The position numbers and the translations under genes are program-made. This document shows, piece by piece, positions 44,570 through 54,538 of a stretch of 64,000 bases of DNA (its first letter is position 1; the number at the start of each line of letters is the position of its first letter). The stretch spans positions 930,001-994,000 of the forward strand of contig CAXXFH010000006.1 in assembly GCA_963677085.2 (NCBI GenBank). The letters run 5' to 3'. The notes beneath the pieces were generated by a model, which searched no databases, was not told the origin of the DNA, and saw only the letters and a list, made by a program, of their open reading frames with translations. This DNA is from G963677085 sp963677085 (GTDB lineage: Bacteria > Planctomycetota > Planctomycetia > Pirellulales > Thermoguttaceae).

Positions 44570-46732
44570 TTAGGTTTGACGCAGCACTGCCCAAGCGTCG
44601 AATAGCCCGATGGCCGGCGGACTTTTCGGCACGAACAAATGGCCAATCGTGGCAGCCACCTCGACCACGATCTCGTTGGCTCCGGGACGAGCCGCGCCGT
44701 GCAGGTCGAACTCGAACGGCCCCCAGGGACGCCGGCCGCACTCACGGCCGTTAACCACAACCCGCGCGGGATACCCGCCGGAGTCCAGGCCGATACGCGA
44801 CGGTACCGTGGCCCATTGGACTGTCGTTCGATAGCGTCCCACGCCACAGAAGGCCGGGTATCCCTGATCGCGCCAATCGCCCAGCGGTATCGTCTTTGGC
44901 TGCGCGACGATCCGTTGTTTTGTGTCGACTGCGAAGTCGCCCCACAAGATCAGTGCCGGCAAAAACCGTAGCGGCTTCGACTCGCTCGTCTCGACTTGAA
45001 ATGTGTTCTCGCCCACGCGCAGCAGGTGTGCCACGGGAATGCGGCGGTAGCTCAAATCGAATTGCGTGTCGACCGGTGCGGCGGCCAGATCCACGGGCGT
45101 GCCGTTGATACGCAAACCACGGACGAGTTGCGTCTGAATCGACAACTCGGTCTTCGATGGTAAGTCTACGACCGTCAGCGATGGCCCGTCGATTCGCAAT
45201 GAATTCAACTCCGCGGGTCCGAAGGTCCAGACGGCGTCGAGTTTCGTTCGAGGCGCAATCGAAACAGCCGACGGCGCGGCCATTCGTGCGTGAATCGCCT
45301 CGCGAGCCTCTAACTGAAACGTCTTGGTCATCTGCTGCAAGGCTTTAGAATGTCGTGGCGATGGACCGGCCACCTCCCAAAGTTTCTCGTCGCTGGGCCA
45401 AGAAACGCCCAACGGCTGTGCCTTGCGAGCAGTTTGAGCCGCCTCGACCAGATATTCGGCGAACGGCCCGGCGTAGTCGCGGAACCAAGGCTCTTGGGCG
45501 CTCAGCACACTTAACCAATTGCGCTGGAAATAATTGCCGCGCAGATCGAAGGGGCTAATCGCCATCACGTAGCGATCCACACCGCAGGCGGCACAAAGAT
45601 CGACCATCTTGCGCATTGTATCCATCTGCATGTAGCACGGGCCAAGCGCAAACACTTCAACCATGCGTTCCCGGCCGGGAAATTCTGCGATCGTGGCCAG
45701 GGTTAGCGCCTCGCAGCGATCGACCTCCCATCGCGTGCCGATCTCGTCGATGCCCGGGATGTGAAACTCGGAGAGTTGACGACGCAAACTTCCGTAGTTG
45801 GTCACATGGGAGCCGAAATCGTTTTCGCCTAGCAAGTGGCCCGACAGGGCGATCTTGTGCGCTGCGCACCAATCGGCGATCGGCCGGGTCCAAGCGTCGT
45901 GATAAATTTTCGTATAAGCAGCCCAATAGTCGCGCCACAAGGGCGACTTCGCCACACCGGTGCCGGCCTCGGCCAGCCGCTGAAGAAAGTCACCGCCGAG
46001 GGCTTGGTTCAACGTTTCCGACCACTTGAATCGCCACGCTTTGTCGCCCGGTTTCCGTCGCTTATGCTGCGAGGGCAACGAGGGTTCGTCCGTGAAGATC
46101 GCCCGAATGGTTTTGCCGAAATGTTGGCCAACGGCTGCCGCATAACGCTCGTGCGTAACGGCCAGGAACCGCTCGGTGGCCTCGGGCATCAACATGTTGG
46201 CGTTGTAGGGCAAGCTTGCTTTCTCATCGACGTCGTAGATGGTGGGATCGGCGGCCAGCGACTCGATCCGGCTCTTCCCGTCGGGCTCGACGCACAACGT
46301 CTGGGCCGCCAATTCCGGGTGATCCTTGGTTACCAGCCCCTTGGCGTGGCCGCTGGGCCAGCAGAATTCGTCGTAGAGCCAAATTTCCATCGAGCGGTCC
46401 GCTGCCTGGTCGATGATATAGCGAATCCGCTCGAACCAGGCATCACTGAGATATTCGACTTCCAGCCCCCAACGCGGATAAAGCACGGCGCCCCAACCGA
46501 CCTCGGCAAAGGCATCGAGTTGCCGGTTCACGTCGTCCGACTTGAGCGTGCCGGTCAGTGCCCAAAAGGCCAACGGCGCGGTATGGGTCGGTTTTTCGGA
46601 GGGTGTGGGTGCAGTGAGCCCCAAGGAAGGCGACACGGCTCCCGCGACTGCGCTTGCCGCGCACGTGCCAAGGAATTGCCGACGGTCGACCGCCCCTACG
46701 AGTTGCGAGTTTTGCGTATTACGAGTCAACAT
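44570..46732 (-). CDS. GH106-like glycoside hydrolase (candidate alpha-L-rhamnosidase), Tat signal
   Basis: The 720-residue protein has an N-terminal twin-arginine signal (DRRQFLGTCAASAVAGAV). The middle part resembles family GH106 enzymes (AVLYPRWGLEVEYLSDAWFE, EIWLYDEFCWPSGHAKG, IFTDEPSLP with candidate catalytic acids), and the C-terminal third is a beta-sandwich with ARVVVNGRECGRRPWGPFEF. GH106 members remove alpha-L-rhamnose from polysaccharides. GGGAGA precedes ATG 46732. It is one of three adjacent secreted glycosidases. Activity is predicted from pattern only. Confidence 0.78.
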   Translation of the reverse strand: MLTRNTQNSQLVGAVDRRQFLGTCAASAVAGAVSPSLGLTAPTPSEKPTHTAPLAFWALTGTLKSDDVNRQLDAFAEVGWGAVLYPRWGLEVEYLSDAWFERIRYIIDQAADRSMEIWLYDEFCWPSGHAKGLVTKDHPELAAQTLCVEPDGKSRIESLAADPTIYDVDEKASLPYNANMLMPEATERFLAVTHERYAAAVGQHFGKTIRAIFTDEPSLPSQHKRRKPGDKAWRFKWSETLNQALGGDFLQRLAEAGTGVAKSPLWRDYWAAYTKIYHDAWTRPIADWCAAHKIALSGHLLGENDFGSHVTNYGSLRRQLSEFHIPGIDEIGTRWEVDRCEALTLATIAEFPGRERMVEVFALGPCYMQMDTMRKMVDLCAACGVDRYVMAISPFDLRGNYFQRNWLSVLSAQEPWFRDYAGPFAEYLVEAAQTARKAQPLGVSWPSDEKLWEVAGPSPRHSKALQQMTKTFQLEAREAIHARMAAPSAVSIAPRTKLDAVWTFGPAELNSLRIDGPSLTVVDLPSKTELSIQTQLVRGLRINGTPVDLAAAPVDTQFDLSYRRIPVAHLLRVGENTFQVETSESKPLRFLPALILWGDFAVDTKQRIVAQPKTIPLGDWRDQGYPAFCGVGRYRTTVQWATVPSRIGLDSGGYPARVVVNGRECGRRPWGPFEFDLHGAARPGANEIVVEVAATIGHLFVPKSPPAIGLFDAWAVLRQT

Positions 46733-46799
46733 ATTATCTCCCTTCGGTGTCGTTACAAGTCTGCAACGGGTCTTCCGGTATTGGGCCAAGCGTCCTCTG

Positions 46800-47927
46800 T
46801 CACTCCCCCAACACCACGCGCCGAATGGCCTTCAGATAGGCCGCGTCGGGATCGTCGCGGCATGGCACAAGCCACCCACCCTCGCCGATCTCGTTCCAGG
46901 CGTAGACCAGCGCCAGCCGATCTTTGGTTACCTGGTCCGGATGCACGTCCATCCACTGAGCCATGCGCTGCAAAAGATCGGCAAACGCCTCGGGCGTTTT
47001 CCCCACGAAATACCAATGGCCCTTCGATCCTTTGAGCCCCAGGCCGCCAACTCCCTCCCAGGGGCGCACGTCCAAGCCCTGGGTGGCCACGGGGATGAAC
47101 GGTTGTCCGGGCGTGCCTTTCCACGCCTGAACGTTTGCCTCGACCAACTCCTGGTACGAGTGTTCCTCAGAATCGCCGGCCCACGTACCTCGTGGTGAGG
47201 TATTGTAGCGTGTGCACATCGAAAACCCTTGTTCCGGTTTGGCGTTGCCGCAGCCGGCGACCGCCACGCCGGGGAATCCCGCCGCGCGAGCGGCTTCTTG
47301 CAGGTAGGCCAATCCCTCGGCGTTGGCGTCTTTTGGCGAGGAGGAATAGAGGACAAGCAACGGTTTGCCTTCCACGCGGAGATAGCGCGGGTGCTTGAAT
47401 AGTTTCATCCAATAATGGGCTGCCTGCTTCCATGCATCGAGTCCGACGATCTCGAAACTGTTGTGGTTTGCCACCATCAGGCAAAACTCCATACGTTGGT
47501 TGTTCTTTGCCTCCAAGAACAGTTGCAGCCCACGGTTGATGGGGTGCGATTCGATGGCCGGGATATTGATGGGCCCTTCGTCGTCCTGCCAAACCCACAC
47601 GAACGAAAAGAACGCCACGCCATGGTCCGCGGCGAGGTCGATCTGGCGTTGCATGATTTCCGGCGTGTCGTCGCGCCATCCCCAAGGCGGCCGACGGCCG
47701 GCGAACTCGGTGCCCAACTTCTTGGTGAAGTGCGTCGGCATTCCCTTGGCCCAGGCGTTCTCGGGTTTGCCATCGTCGAACGGGCACTGCCCGGCCCAGC
47801 CGTCGAAGTAGTACGCACCGAGTTTCATGCGGGGTTTGGCTTGCTGCGCTGCGGAGTCAGACGTCCATCCGACGGCAACCAGCAAACCGATCGACAGAAG
47901 GATCTTCGCGCACGTATTCGTCTTCAT
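46800..47927 (-). CDS. secreted GH99-like / WbsX-type protein
   Basis: The 375-residue protein has a signal peptide (MKTNTCAKILLSIGLLVAVGW...) and a barrel with KLGAYYFDGWAG, FFSFVWVWQDDEG, PLLVLYSSSP, ALVYAWNEIGEGGW, typical of GH99-like/WbsX domains acting on mannose- or related glycans. ATG 47927 is preferred to GTG 47936. It lies 68 bases upstream of the GH106-like gene in the same direction. Confidence 0.82.
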   Translation of the reverse strand: MKTNTCAKILLSIGLLVAVGWTSDSAAQQAKPRMKLGAYYFDGWAGQCPFDDGKPENAWAKGMPTHFTKKLGTEFAGRRPPWGWRDDTPEIMQRQIDLAADHGVAFFSFVWVWQDDEGPINIPAIESHPINRGLQLFLEAKNNQRMEFCLMVANHNSFEIVGLDAWKQAAHYWMKLFKHPRYLRVEGKPLLVLYSSSPKDANAEGLAYLQEAARAAGFPGVAVAGCGNAKPEQGFSMCTRYNTSPRGTWAGDSEEHSYQELVEANVQAWKGTPGQPFIPVATQGLDVRPWEGVGGLGLKGSKGHWYFVGKTPEAFADLLQRMAQWMDVHPDQVTKDRLALVYAWNEIGEGGWLVPCRDDPDAAYLKAIRRVVLGE

Positions 47928-47989
47928 GATGTTCACAGCTCTCTGTGGGATAAGGGTGGGAAGGAACGGGGTGGAGGGAAACAGGAGAC

Positions 47990-50569
47990 TCAGTCGCGTA
48001 TCAGACGTATCTCGTTTGCCCGCAGCTCAACAGCGCGGCGGCGATTGTTCCACGTCAGATAGACTTTTTGGGGCTTGGTGGTCCAGTTGGCCATGACAAT
48101 CGCTTGCGATCCGTCCGGGGCCTCGAAGGCGTTGTGGAGCACCGGCGGTAGGTTTCTCGCGCCGGCCGGGATCAGTTCGGCGGTTTCCAGTCGCGGCGGA
48201 TGGAGCATTTTGCCCAACGCCAAGTACGGACGTCCCGCGCCGTGGTAAAGCGTGATCCATTGACGCATGAAATCGTGATCCACGGGAAGCGCAGGCCGCT
48301 GCACTTCGGTCACGGTGCCGTCGCCGGAGAGCTCTTCGATCTTCAAGTCGTCGAGCCAAACCGCGCCAGGTCCATTCAGCGGCAGTAACACGCGCAGCAC
48401 GACCGTACCCTCGGGCATGCGGAAGTCGACCTGGCCACGCGACCACTGCGACGACTCCTCGGGATAAGGGATGGTCCAGGACTGAAGCAGGCTCATGCCC
48501 GGCGCGAGGGCCTTCAACGACACGCCGTTGGGCCGGTTGATCCCTTGGCTTCGCATCCACACGCTAAAGCGGTAGGTTTGCCCAGGGCGGAAATGTTCCG
48601 TCACCGCATAGTTCTGCGAGGCCATCGCCTGCTCGGTTGGCTTCCGACTGTGAAGTTTCAGGCTTGACGAGCCGCCGTGACGTTCGACGTGGTCCACGCC
48701 TGTCTCGCCCATCGACCATCGCTCGCCGGGAAACAGCATCGTTCGGGGAAACTCGACGGGCCCCTCGTCGCTCCATCGCTCGAAGCCACCGTCGATGACC
48801 ATCGGGCCGGAGCCGATCCCCAGACGCGCGATCAGGTGCGGAACTTGGCCCGTCACCAGGCACCAGGCCATCGCCCAGGGGTCTTGGCCCGTGTGATTGA
48901 GGTTGCTTTGGAACAGCGTTGGCAGATACTCGTGGTAAAGGTAGCTGAAGACCGAAGCCGGCTCGCCGCCGCCCCAGATGACGTCGCAATCGCGGTAGTC
49001 TTGAATGCCGAACTGCTGAATGTACCACTCGTTGGGCTCCTCGCAGCCGAGGACCGCGTTGACGCCCGCTGCGCGGCAATCGCGAGCCATCGTCTCCAAT
49101 TGCCGGTGAAAGGCCTCCGACGCCCAGAGACCGGGACCCTGCGGATGTCCATGCGTGCGGCTGTAGCAGAAGGGATACCGGCCGCCCACCACCTGGTCGA
49201 TTTGGATGACCTCCGCACCGTGCCGGACGCACTCAACGGCCGATCGGTTCAACCACTCGATGGTCCACGGGTCGCCGGGACACAGAACGCATTGCTGACC
49301 GCCCCGCAGCCAGATGCAATCGCGAATCATCGGTTTTCCCATGCGATCGACGACCGCGTGCGGCCGAGCGGCTTCGAGTTGGTCACGGTTGTCCCAGAGG
49401 TAGCTGCCGTCGGGGCGCTGGCCGTAACAGAGCCCCATGTTGTAGCCCGACGGCCACAGGAACGTGTGCCCCCCGACCTCGCGCCCGCAGCGGACCAGTC
49501 GTCCGAATTGCTCGTCCGACGGATAGGCGGGAAAATACTCCGGCCCAACCCATTTGCCGCCGTGCTCCCAGCCCCAGTAGGAAATGATGAGCGGCGTCCC
49601 TTGCGGATACTCCTTGTGCCAGTAATCGCGCAACCACGACTCGATCCGCTCCGGTTCCGAGAGCCACGCCCGGGTGAAACGGACCATGGCCGGGCCTTGT
49701 TGGATCCACTCGGGCAGGTCGTCGCGTTCGGCGAAGGTCTTCGCACACCAGCTCTGCTTGATGGCCCATGCCTTGTATTTGTCCGCCGCGTCGCGCCAAT
49801 CGGTCGGCCTGCCGCTCTCGGGACTCGAGAACGCGGCCAGGACCGATTCATAGGGCAGTGTGAAATGTTCTTGCTCAAAGCACCGATGGAGCCAGCCCAA
49901 TTCGAGTCCCTGAACCGCTCTTTTCTTAAAGAATACGCTCTTCTGATACCCTTGGCCATCGTAGGCCGCCGTGTAGACGCCGCCTCGATCGTTGTAACAA
50001 CAGGCGAAGGCGGCCGCCAAGGAACCGGGCTGATCGTAGCGCCGTGCCCGACCCACCTTCCACGCGGAAGGCCGCAACACGCCTCCCTTGGTGTTCCCCG
50101 CAACCACGGCGTCTCCGTCGGACAACTTGGCCTCGATGATCGGATACGTGATCGACTGGAGCGTCACGCCCTCGGGCAGCGTGGCTTCCAGGCCGAATCG
50201 CACCTGGTCGTCGTCGCCCCGGAGAAAGACGGTGCACACTAGAGCAATCGGTTTCTCGGCGAACCCTTCGAACGTCAGCTTCGCGCCCTGGTCCGCCCCG
50301 TTCGACCACGGCTCCACGCGGAGTTGCTTGGCCTCGCTGGCGTGGCAGGATTTCGTGGCCGCGGCCTGCTGGCCTACGGAATAGGTGAAACGAAAAAGCG
50401 GCGCCGTCGCATCGTCGGCGACCAGTTCCCGGCCGGTCCGTTTGTCGACCATCGAGCGGATTGCTCCGCGCGACGACAACACGAGGGCCACCGCGTCGTT
50501 TTCGACGACCGAGTGATCACCGGGCTGGGCGCCGAGTACGGCGGTCAAGATCAAAGTGCTGAGAATCAC
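47990..50569 (-). CDS. secreted DUF6259-type glycosidase-like protein with C-terminal carbohydrate-binding region
   Basis: The protein (859 residues from GTG 50569 after GGAAGGAA; a TTG at 50596 is possible) begins with a signal peptide, MILSTLILTAVLGAQPG when GTG is read as Met. A beta-rich N-terminal domain is followed by a barrel (about 290-600) with YWGWEHGGKWVGPEYFPAYP, LWPSGYNMGLCYG, IQIDQVVGG and GCEEPNEWY, then a CBM4/9-like beta-sandwich (about 620-780). This layout fits DUF6259 proteins, whose substrates are mostly unknown. It starts the three-gene glycosidase set. Confidence 0.75.
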   Translation of the reverse strand: MILSTLILTAVLGAQPGDHSVVENDAVALVLSSRGAIRSMVDKRTGRELVADDATAPLFRFTYSVGQQAAATKSCHASEAKQLRVEPWSNGADQGAKLTFEGFAEKPIALVCTVFLRGDDDQVRFGLEATLPEGVTLQSITYPIIEAKLSDGDAVVAGNTKGGVLRPSAWKVGRARRYDQPGSLAAAFACCYNDRGGVYTAAYDGQGYQKSVFFKKRAVQGLELGWLHRCFEQEHFTLPYESVLAAFSSPESGRPTDWRDAADKYKAWAIKQSWCAKTFAERDDLPEWIQQGPAMVRFTRAWLSEPERIESWLRDYWHKEYPQGTPLIISYWGWEHGGKWVGPEYFPAYPSDEQFGRLVRCGREVGGHTFLWPSGYNMGLCYGQRPDGSYLWDNRDQLEAARPHAVVDRMGKPMIRDCIWLRGGQQCVLCPGDPWTIEWLNRSAVECVRHGAEVIQIDQVVGGRYPFCYSRTHGHPQGPGLWASEAFHRQLETMARDCRAAGVNAVLGCEEPNEWYIQQFGIQDYRDCDVIWGGGEPASVFSYLYHEYLPTLFQSNLNHTGQDPWAMAWCLVTGQVPHLIARLGIGSGPMVIDGGFERWSDEGPVEFPRTMLFPGERWSMGETGVDHVERHGGSSSLKLHSRKPTEQAMASQNYAVTEHFRPGQTYRFSVWMRSQGINRPNGVSLKALAPGMSLLQSWTIPYPEESSQWSRGQVDFRMPEGTVVLRVLLPLNGPGAVWLDDLKIEELSGDGTVTEVQRPALPVDHDFMRQWITLYHGAGRPYLALGKMLHPPRLETAELIPAGARNLPPVLHNAFEAPDGSQAIVMANWTTKPQKVYLTWNNRRRAVELRANEIRLIRD

Positions 50570-50640
50570 GGCAAGTTCCTTCCAATTGCGGCGCAAAGCG
50601 TGTCAAACATACTCAAACTGCAAATGGTTTTGACATTGGA

Positions 50641-50807
50641 GCCGCAGATGGACGCAAATAGACGCAGATAGAAGCGACTCCAACATCAACGGATCATCTG
50701 GTGTGAGAGACTATTGAGGAGCCTCGTCTTCATGGCGTGGTCCACCCAGATAACTCACGTTTTCAAGTCGTTTTCGTCATCCGCGTGTATCTGTATTCAT
50801 CTGCGGC
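50641..50807. repeat. imperfect inverted repeat (GCCGCAGATGGACGC type)
   Basis: GCCGCAGATGGACGCAAATA (50641 onward) pairs imperfectly with the complement of CATCTGCGGC-containing sequence at 50778-50807. Such arms separated by about 100 bases are one of several widespread repeat types in this window. The 255-base gap holds nothing else. Confidence 0.6.
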
Positions 50808-50851
50808 TTCCTCCTGTTTTCAGTTTGTGTAACATACGATGTCGGCCAACG

Positions 50852-51712
50852 TTAGTCGGTCAAATTCACTATTTCTCGTCCATCGCAGGTGGCCAGCGCG
50901 CGGTAGGTTTCCATTTCGATTGTTTCACTTAGAAACCGCACGCTTCCGTCGGCCAGCAGAAAATGGGCACCGCCCTGGTGATGGCTGCCCATCGGTAGGT
51001 GATTGAAATCGACCGAGTCGGCAACACGTTCCACGTTGGCGTTGATCGGGTGATCCACCACGCGAAAGGCGTAGCTGGAATCGCTTTGGTTCCAGGCCCC
51101 CAAGATCCACGGCCGGACGTTGCCTGCGGGCGCCACGTAGGGGCCGCTCGAATCGTGTTGGACGAACTCTCCCACGGCCAGCGTGTTGCTCAGACCGTCG
51201 CGAACTTGGGCGACCGATCGGACTTCTTGCCAGCCGAAGATCCCATTATGCGGATAGATCGATGTACTATCGTCGATAATCGCGCCGCCGACGCCTTGAT
51301 AGGTCGTCAAGGCGCCGTTTCTCGGATCACCCAGGCCTTCGATCACCGTCGGCGAAGTATAGCTGGGACAGAGATAAACGGCCAGCGACGTATACCGATA
51401 GGGCTCGGCGTACGTGTCGCCATCGAGGTCGAGTTTGTCGTAGATCGCCGACTGCTCGATATAGGGCAGCAGATGCGAGAACAGCCCATGGGTTGCCCGA
51501 GCAGGGCTTCCCGGAGGAAAGTATTCGCGGTTGGACGTGATGTAGCCGTGAATGGCCAGGCCGATCTGCTTGAGGTTGTTCGAGCAGTGCATCCGCCGCG
51601 CCGCTTCCCGCGCCGATTGCACCGCGGGAAGCAACAAGGCAATGAGAATACCAATGATGGCGATTACCACCAAAAGTTCAACAAGGGTAAACCCCTTGCA
51701 CCTTGGACGCAT
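50852..51712 (-). CDS. DUF1559 protein with prepilin-type N-terminus
   Basis: The 286-residue protein starts with the type IV pilin motif GFTLVELLVVIAIIGILIAL near residue 7 and continues AVQSAREAARRMHCSNNLKQ, the standard planctomycete DUF1559 pattern, ending with FLLADGSVRFLSETI. The function of this large family is unknown; the N-terminus implies export by a pseudopilin-like route. AAAGGAG precedes ATG 51712. The longer frame to 51790 is not supported. Confidence 0.92.
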   Translation of the reverse strand: MRPRCKGFTLVELLVVIAIIGILIALLLPAVQSAREAARRMHCSNNLKQIGLAIHGYITSNREYFPPGSPARATHGLFSHLLPYIEQSAIYDKLDLDGDTYAEPYRYTSLAVYLCPSYTSPTVIEGLGDPRNGALTTYQGVGGAIIDDSTSIYPHNGIFGWQEVRSVAQVRDGLSNTLAVGEFVQHDSSGPYVAPAGNVRPWILGAWNQSDSSYAFRVVDHPINANVERVADSVDFNHLPMGSHHQGGAHFLLADGSVRFLSETIEMETYRALATCDGREIVNLTD

Positions 51713-51867
51713 GAGGTCGCTCCTTTGCGACAAGGTTGTGGCCCAACACTTTCCGTCTGGCCTGTTGTGGTTACACGGTGCGCATCGCATAAACGAACAC
51801 CCGAAGCGTTGGTCCCGAGAAGCGACAAAGTGCTACATCCCCTTTCTACTACAACCTCCCGCGCCGC

Positions 51868-52593
51868 CTAGCGACGGCGTGCGGCAACCATGGCGAACAA
51901 GCCGCCAAGCCCCAAGAGCAGCGTCAGCGTCGACGGCTCGGGCACGGTGGCCGAGATCGTGAAGTCGTCGAAACGCACGGCGTTCGTTGCATTCGGATCT
52001 ATAAACAGGCCGAATGCATCAACGCTGCCAGAGGGCAAGTCCGACGTACGAGCCGAACTAGCAACGCTCAGTGCCGTTCCCGGCTCGAAGGTTAGATCCC
52101 GCCACGCCGCGGCCGCCGTGGTCCACTCGAACTCGCGTAACGTGAACGACGAGCTTGTAACGCCATATGCTTCGTCCGTGGCGAACCAATCCGAACCGAT
52201 CCGGACAGCGATTCGCACGAAGTCTTCCGCTATGTTATTCTTCACTTTGAACGATATGGATTCCAGCAGCAACGTGGAAACACTGCCTGGCTCAGTCGTC
52301 CAGGCGATGACTTCGTCGTAGTTGGTGAGGCTGGCATAGCCGTAGCTGCCGACACTGCCGTTGTACTGGAAAATGGGATCATTGGTGGAATCGGAGAAAT
52401 TCTTGGCATATTCGGGTGGATCGCCTGGAACATTCACGTGTCCATACCAACCAACATTCGAAAGACCAGCACGGTCCGACGGAGCAGTGTCGTCGTCGAA
52501 GCCCTCGGTGTAGATCACCTCGGCGTGTGCCTGGGTTCCGAGAAGCAGTCCCATCGCCACAATCAAACTCGCTCGGGTCAACGCGTTCATCAT
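51868..52593 (-). CDS. PEP-CTERM secreted protein
   Basis: The 241-residue protein has a signal peptide (ASLIVAMGLLLGTQAHA) and ends in VPEPSTLTLLLGLGGLFAMV followed by ARRR, the PEP-CTERM sorting signal handled by exosortase. The body is a beta-rich sandwich (VIYTEGFDDDTAPSDRAGLS), perhaps binding carbohydrate. AAGGAG precedes two adjacent ATG codons; either could be used. It lies upstream of, and divergent from, the AraC regulator. Confidence 0.9.
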   Translation of the reverse strand: MMNALTRASLIVAMGLLLGTQAHAEVIYTEGFDDDTAPSDRAGLSNVGWYGHVNVPGDPPEYAKNFSDSTNDPIFQYNGSVGSYGYASLTNYDEVIAWTTEPGSVSTLLLESISFKVKNNIAEDFVRIAVRIGSDWFATDEAYGVTSSSFTLREFEWTTAAAAWRDLTFEPGTALSVASSARTSDLPSGSVDAFGLFIDPNATNAVRFDDFTISATVPEPSTLTLLLGLGGLFAMVAARRR

Positions 52594-52879
52594 ACATCTC
52601 CTTCAAAGAAAAGTTGGATTGACATTACCCGGCCACCCCCAGTTGAACATCCATCTGTCTAGTATGGTTCGAAAAAAGGCCCTAGCAATGGACTGGACGG
52701 TTGCGCCAACCCGGGAATTTGGCTGTCTACAGCCGTATGGCCGCGAGGAGGTACCTTACGGGCTATGACGTGGTAGAATTGAGCGGTGTTTATCGGGGGG
52801 CTATCGAAACGTTCACGCCAGGGTGGTAGTACTGCCCCCCACAGAAAACCAATCCCATCTCAACCATCGCGGGAAACGT

Positions 52880-53806
52880 ATGGGCCGTGCCATTCGAGAA
52901 GAGTATTTCCGTTATTTCCCGATCAGCGAGCGAGAGCGACGCTGGGGGTTGTATGTCACGGCCGTGGGACGACTCGTGCAGGCCATGCCAGGCCGACCTC
53001 ATCAAGACCATCCCAGCCCATATTACTTTCTCTGGGAGAAAGGCCGCGTACTGCCCAACGAATACGGTATACACTATGTCACCCAAGGCACGGGCGAATT
53101 CGAAAGCGAGCGGACTGGCCTGCAATCGGTCGCAGCGGGGCACATCATGGTGCTGTTTCCCGGCGTGTGGCATCGGTACCGACCCGTCGAAAACCTCGCC
53201 TGGACATACTATTGGGTCCACTTCGGCGGCCGCTACATGGATTCGCTCGTTTCCGAGAAGTTCATTTCACCAGACACCCCTATTCTGAAAACGGGCGTTA
53301 ACGAGGGCCTGCTGCATCCCTATCTCAGCATGATCGATTGCGCACACACAGAACCGCCCGGCTACGCGCAACTAATGTCCGGGTGTATTCTCCAACTGCT
53401 AGGAACCGCGTTGACCACGGCCAACGGTCAAACCGATGCAGGAAGCTCGAACGAGATCGCTCGGCAGGCTGTGCTTGCGATGGAACAAGGTGTCGAAGAG
53501 CAGATCGACATGAAGCGTCTTGCCGCGTCGTTTCACCTTAGCTACGACCGCTTCCGACACATCTTCCGACAGCACGTCGGACAACCTCCGCACCGCTACC
53601 TTCGGCAACTGCGCATCAACCGTGCCAAGGAACTGCTAAGCGGCACGGAACTGTCGGTCAAGGAGATTGCCGCCTTACTCCGCTTCGAAGACAACTACCA
53701 CTTCTCGCGGATCTTCAAAGAGAAGATAGGTATGTCGCCGTCGCGGTGGCGTGGAAACTCGCGCCGAGGCCGCCCAGACCGGCCTCCGATTTCCGATCAG
53801 TATTGA
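52880..53806 (+). CDS. AraC-family transcription regulator
   Basis: The 308-residue protein has an N-terminal cupin-type sensor (YYFLWEKGRVLPNEYGIHYV, then FPGVWHRYRP) and a C-terminal double helix-turn-helix (MKRLAASFHLSYDRFRHIFR; ELSVKEIAALLRFEDNYHFS; IFKEKIGMSPSRWR). Such regulators usually sense a sugar and activate uptake and breakdown genes; the symporter and catabolic genes follow in the same direction, and the glycosidases lie divergently. ATG 52880 is chosen over 52823. Confidence 0.92.
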   Translation: MGRAIREEYFRYFPISERERRWGLYVTAVGRLVQAMPGRPHQDHPSPYYFLWEKGRVLPNEYGIHYVTQGTGEFESERTGLQSVAAGHIMVLFPGVWHRYRPVENLAWTYYWVHFGGRYMDSLVSEKFISPDTPILKTGVNEGLLHPYLSMIDCAHTEPPGYAQLMSGCILQLLGTALTTANGQTDAGSSNEIARQAVLAMEQGVEEQIDMKRLAASFHLSYDRFRHIFRQHVGQPPHRYLRQLRINRAKELLSGTELSVKEIAALLRFEDNYHFSRIFKEKIGMSPSRWRGNSRRGRPDRPPISDQY

Positions 53807-54538
53807 TGTATTGATCCTGCCTTCTTCTCTCTTCGTGTCCTTCATGATCTTCGTGGTATTCGAAAATTTCGTAACCAGTTCTATCCCCGAGAGTTCAATC
53901 ACCATCTGAAATCAGATAGTCGAACAAGGGTCTCGGGAGAGGTCGAGAGGGCATCTCGCCAAGGCGCCAAGAAAAGAGAAAAAACTCCGTCCTTTGCGTC
54001 TTTGCGCCTTGGCGAGATAAAGCCTTGAAAACCAATGGACCGTGACAAAGGAAAACCGTGGAAAAGGTTGCCACAAAAAGCACGATAAGTCACGAAAAGT
54101 AGCCTGGGAAGCGTTCGCCCAAGGCACGGCATTTTTGTGTTTTTCGTGGCAATAGCAACCCACCACTCAAAATGCAACCGTTCTCCTGCTTCCCGTGAAC
54201 GGTTACCGAAGTCCTTCCAATTTCTTGACGCGGGAAGGGAAAATGGAAACGCTTTCTTTCCCTTTCTCCCGCATTTCCCCTTTTCCCTTCTCACCCATCC
54301 TTCGGGTCGATCAACCGGGTTAACGGCGCCGGCATGGCCCCCGGCTCTTCAGGTTTGATAAAGCCATAGGCCCCCAAAACTACGAGCTTGCGCCTCTTTT
54401 ATTGGTGGGCGATGTACGATGTGGTCGCGCCGCATGTTATTTTTGGCTGTCTTGTTGTTTGGCTTTTGACAACGGAACACCGCACGAATAAGGTCAAAGT
54501 TCGTTGATCGACGTACAGCGCAAAAACAGGAGTCGGTT
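53807..54538. repeat. 732-bp intergenic region with several long imperfect inverted repeats
   Basis: At least three inverted repeats occur: ATCTCGCCAAGGCGCCAAG / its near-complement (53953-53971 and 54000-54018, one mismatch), TTGCCACAAAAAGCACG with TTTTTCGTGGCAA (54068-54152), and a GGAAGGGAAAATGG-type pair (54232-54290). All are of kinds that recur in many bacterial genomes. No coding pattern was found; the symporter promoter should be in the last 150 bases. Confidence 0.75.

Noticed and set aside
45836..50242. Long plus-strand frames (45836-47035 and 48677-50242)
   Set aside because: Both are antisense to well-supported glycosidase genes and show no domain or start signals.
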